Origin: Bradyrhizobium quebecense
GTDB taxonomy: Bacteria; Pseudomonadota; Alphaproteobacteria; Rhizobiales; Xanthobacteraceae
Direction of reading: 5' to 3'
Length of the DNA: 64,000 bases
Assembly: GCF_013373795.3 (NCBI RefSeq)
Contig: NZ_CP088022.1
Span: 930,001 to 994,000, forward strand
Shown: one piece after another, positions 63,236 through 64,000 of the stretch
How positions within the stretch are numbered: position 1 is the first letter of the stretch
Layout: each line of letters opens with the position of its first letter
The notes under the pieces: generated by a model
What the model was told of the DNA's origin: nothing
Database searches by the model: none
Seen by the model: the letters and a program-made list of their open reading frames with translations, nothing else
Position numbers and translations under genes: made by a program

Positions 63236-64000
63236 ATGATCGAAATGCCACCGCTGCAGTTCGCCGAGACCAACGGCATCCGCATGGGGTTCTACGAAGC
63301 AGGCCCCAGGACCGACGCGCCGCCCGTGGTGCTGTGCCACGGCTGGCCTGAACTGGCGTTCTCCTGGCGCCACCAGATCAAGGCGTTGGGTGAAGCCGGC
63401 ATCCGGGTGATCGCCCCGGATCAGCGCGGCTATGGCGCGACCGACCGGCCGGAGCCGGTCGAGGCCTACGACATGGAGCACCTGACCGGCGATCTGGTCG
63501 GCCTGCTCGACCATCTCAAGATCGACAAGGCGATCTTCGTCGGTCACGACTGGGGCGGCTTTGTCGTCTGGCAGATGCCGCTCAGGCATCCTTCGCGGGT
63601 TGCCGGCGTCGTCGGCGTCAACACGCCGCATCTGAACCGCGCGCCGATGGACCCGATCGCGCTGTTCCGCCAGCGTTTCGGCGACCAGATGTACATCGTC
63701 CAGTTCCAGGATCCGGCGCGCGAGCCCGACCGCATCTTCGGCAGCCGCGTGGAGCAGACCTTCGACGCTTTCATGCGCAAGCCGGCGGCGCGCCCGCCGG
63801 GCACACCGGAGGAACAGCCGATCGCCGGCGTCGGCGCCTCGGCGCGGCTGAACCTGGCGTTCCCGCAGATGATCGCGAACTACGACGCCAAGCACGATCC
63901 GCGGACGCCGATCCTGTCGGCCGAGGAGAAGAAGGTGTTCGTCGACACCTTCAGCAAGACCGGGTTCACCGGCGGCATCAACTGGTATCGCAACTTCACC
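63236..64000 (+). CDS. alpha/beta-hydrolase, epoxide-hydrolase-like (3' end outside window)
   Basis: At least 255 residues, open to the window end. Family pattern: MIEMPPLQFAETNGIRMGFY, oxyanion-hole HGWPELAFSWRHQI (about 40-53), APDQRGYGATDRP, and nucleophile Asp105 in GHDWGGFV. An aspartate nucleophile points to epoxide hydrolase or haloalkane dehalogenase rather than esterase. The HGWP variant of HGXP is epoxide-hydrolase-like. Ribosome site AGGAA. Starts 11 bp after the WS/DGAT gene and is probably co-transcribed. Confidence 0.88.
   Translation, partial: MIEMPPLQFAETNGIRMGFYEAGPRTDAPPVVLCHGWPELAFSWRHQIKALGEAGIRVIAPDQRGYGATDRPEPVEAYDMEHLTGDLVGLLDHLKIDKAIFVGHDWGGFVVWQMPLRHPSRVAGVVGVNTPHLNRAPMDPIALFRQRFGDQMYIVQFQDPAREPDRIFGSRVEQTFDAFMRKPAARPPGTPEEQPIAGVGASARLNLAFPQMIANYDAKHDPRTPILSAEEKKVFVDTFSKTGFTGGINWYRNFT

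Overview
The window is a stretch of chromosome from a GC-rich alphaproteobacterium, most probably Bradyrhizobium or a close relative. This is inferred from codon use, from the dense catabolic and ABC/TRAP transport content, and from the intergenic palindromes (core GTCGTCCCGGCGAAAGCCGGGAC, and CATTGCGAGGAGC types) that I know from that group. I saw no rRNA, tRNA, CRISPR array or phage module. The only mobile element is one IS4-family insertion sequence.

Layout. 1-2.5 kb: a LysR regulator, clipped by one base, converging on a short-chain dehydrogenase and a secreted carboxymuconolactone-decarboxylase-like protein. 2.5-3.5 kb: gene-poor, repeat-rich. 3.5-8.1 kb: an Lrp regulator divergent from an AceE-like thiamine-diphosphate (TPP) enzyme, then an aldehyde dehydrogenase. 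8.2-16.5 kb: a sugar-acid module (SMP-30 lactonase, uronate dehydrogenase, IalB-like protein, GntR regulator, IlvD/Edd dehydratase, TRAP transporter). Three copies of a 9-bp palindrome, ATTGACAAT, tie the GntR gene to the dehydratase and the TRAP genes. 16.5-22.8 kb: enoyl-CoA hydratase, ferredoxin-type reductase, two PfkB kinases, a VOC protein and a TetR regulator. 23.1-30.5 kb: a seven-gene operon with an NMT1-type ABC importer, an enolase-superfamily enzyme, a Gfo/Idh/MocA dehydrogenase, a DUF993 aldolase-like protein and a TIM-barrel isomerase. It looks like an uncharacterised uptake and catabolic pathway and is the best candidate here for an undescribed system.

30.6-44.5 kb: an FMN 2-hydroxy-acid dehydrogenase, a potassium-channel-like protein, a large secreted LTxxQ-like protein, ornithine aminotransferase, a cytochrome P450 divergent from a split TPP decarboxylase, a TetR-RND efflux operon and a CnbZ-like protein. 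44.7-60.2 kb: two peptide ABC transport operons on the minus strand. The upstream one (SBP-B-C-D-F) ends in gamma-glutamyltransferase, which suggests gamma-glutamyl peptide or glutathione scavenging. The downstream one (DUF1028-D-F-SBP-B-C) has a one-base frameshift in its first permease and an IS4 element inserted 35 bp before its first start codon, so it may be decaying. 60.5-64 kb: a DUF6489-like small protein, an alpha/beta hydrolase, a WS/DGAT acyltransferase and an epoxide-hydrolase-like gene that runs off the end, suggesting neutral-lipid or acyl metabolism.
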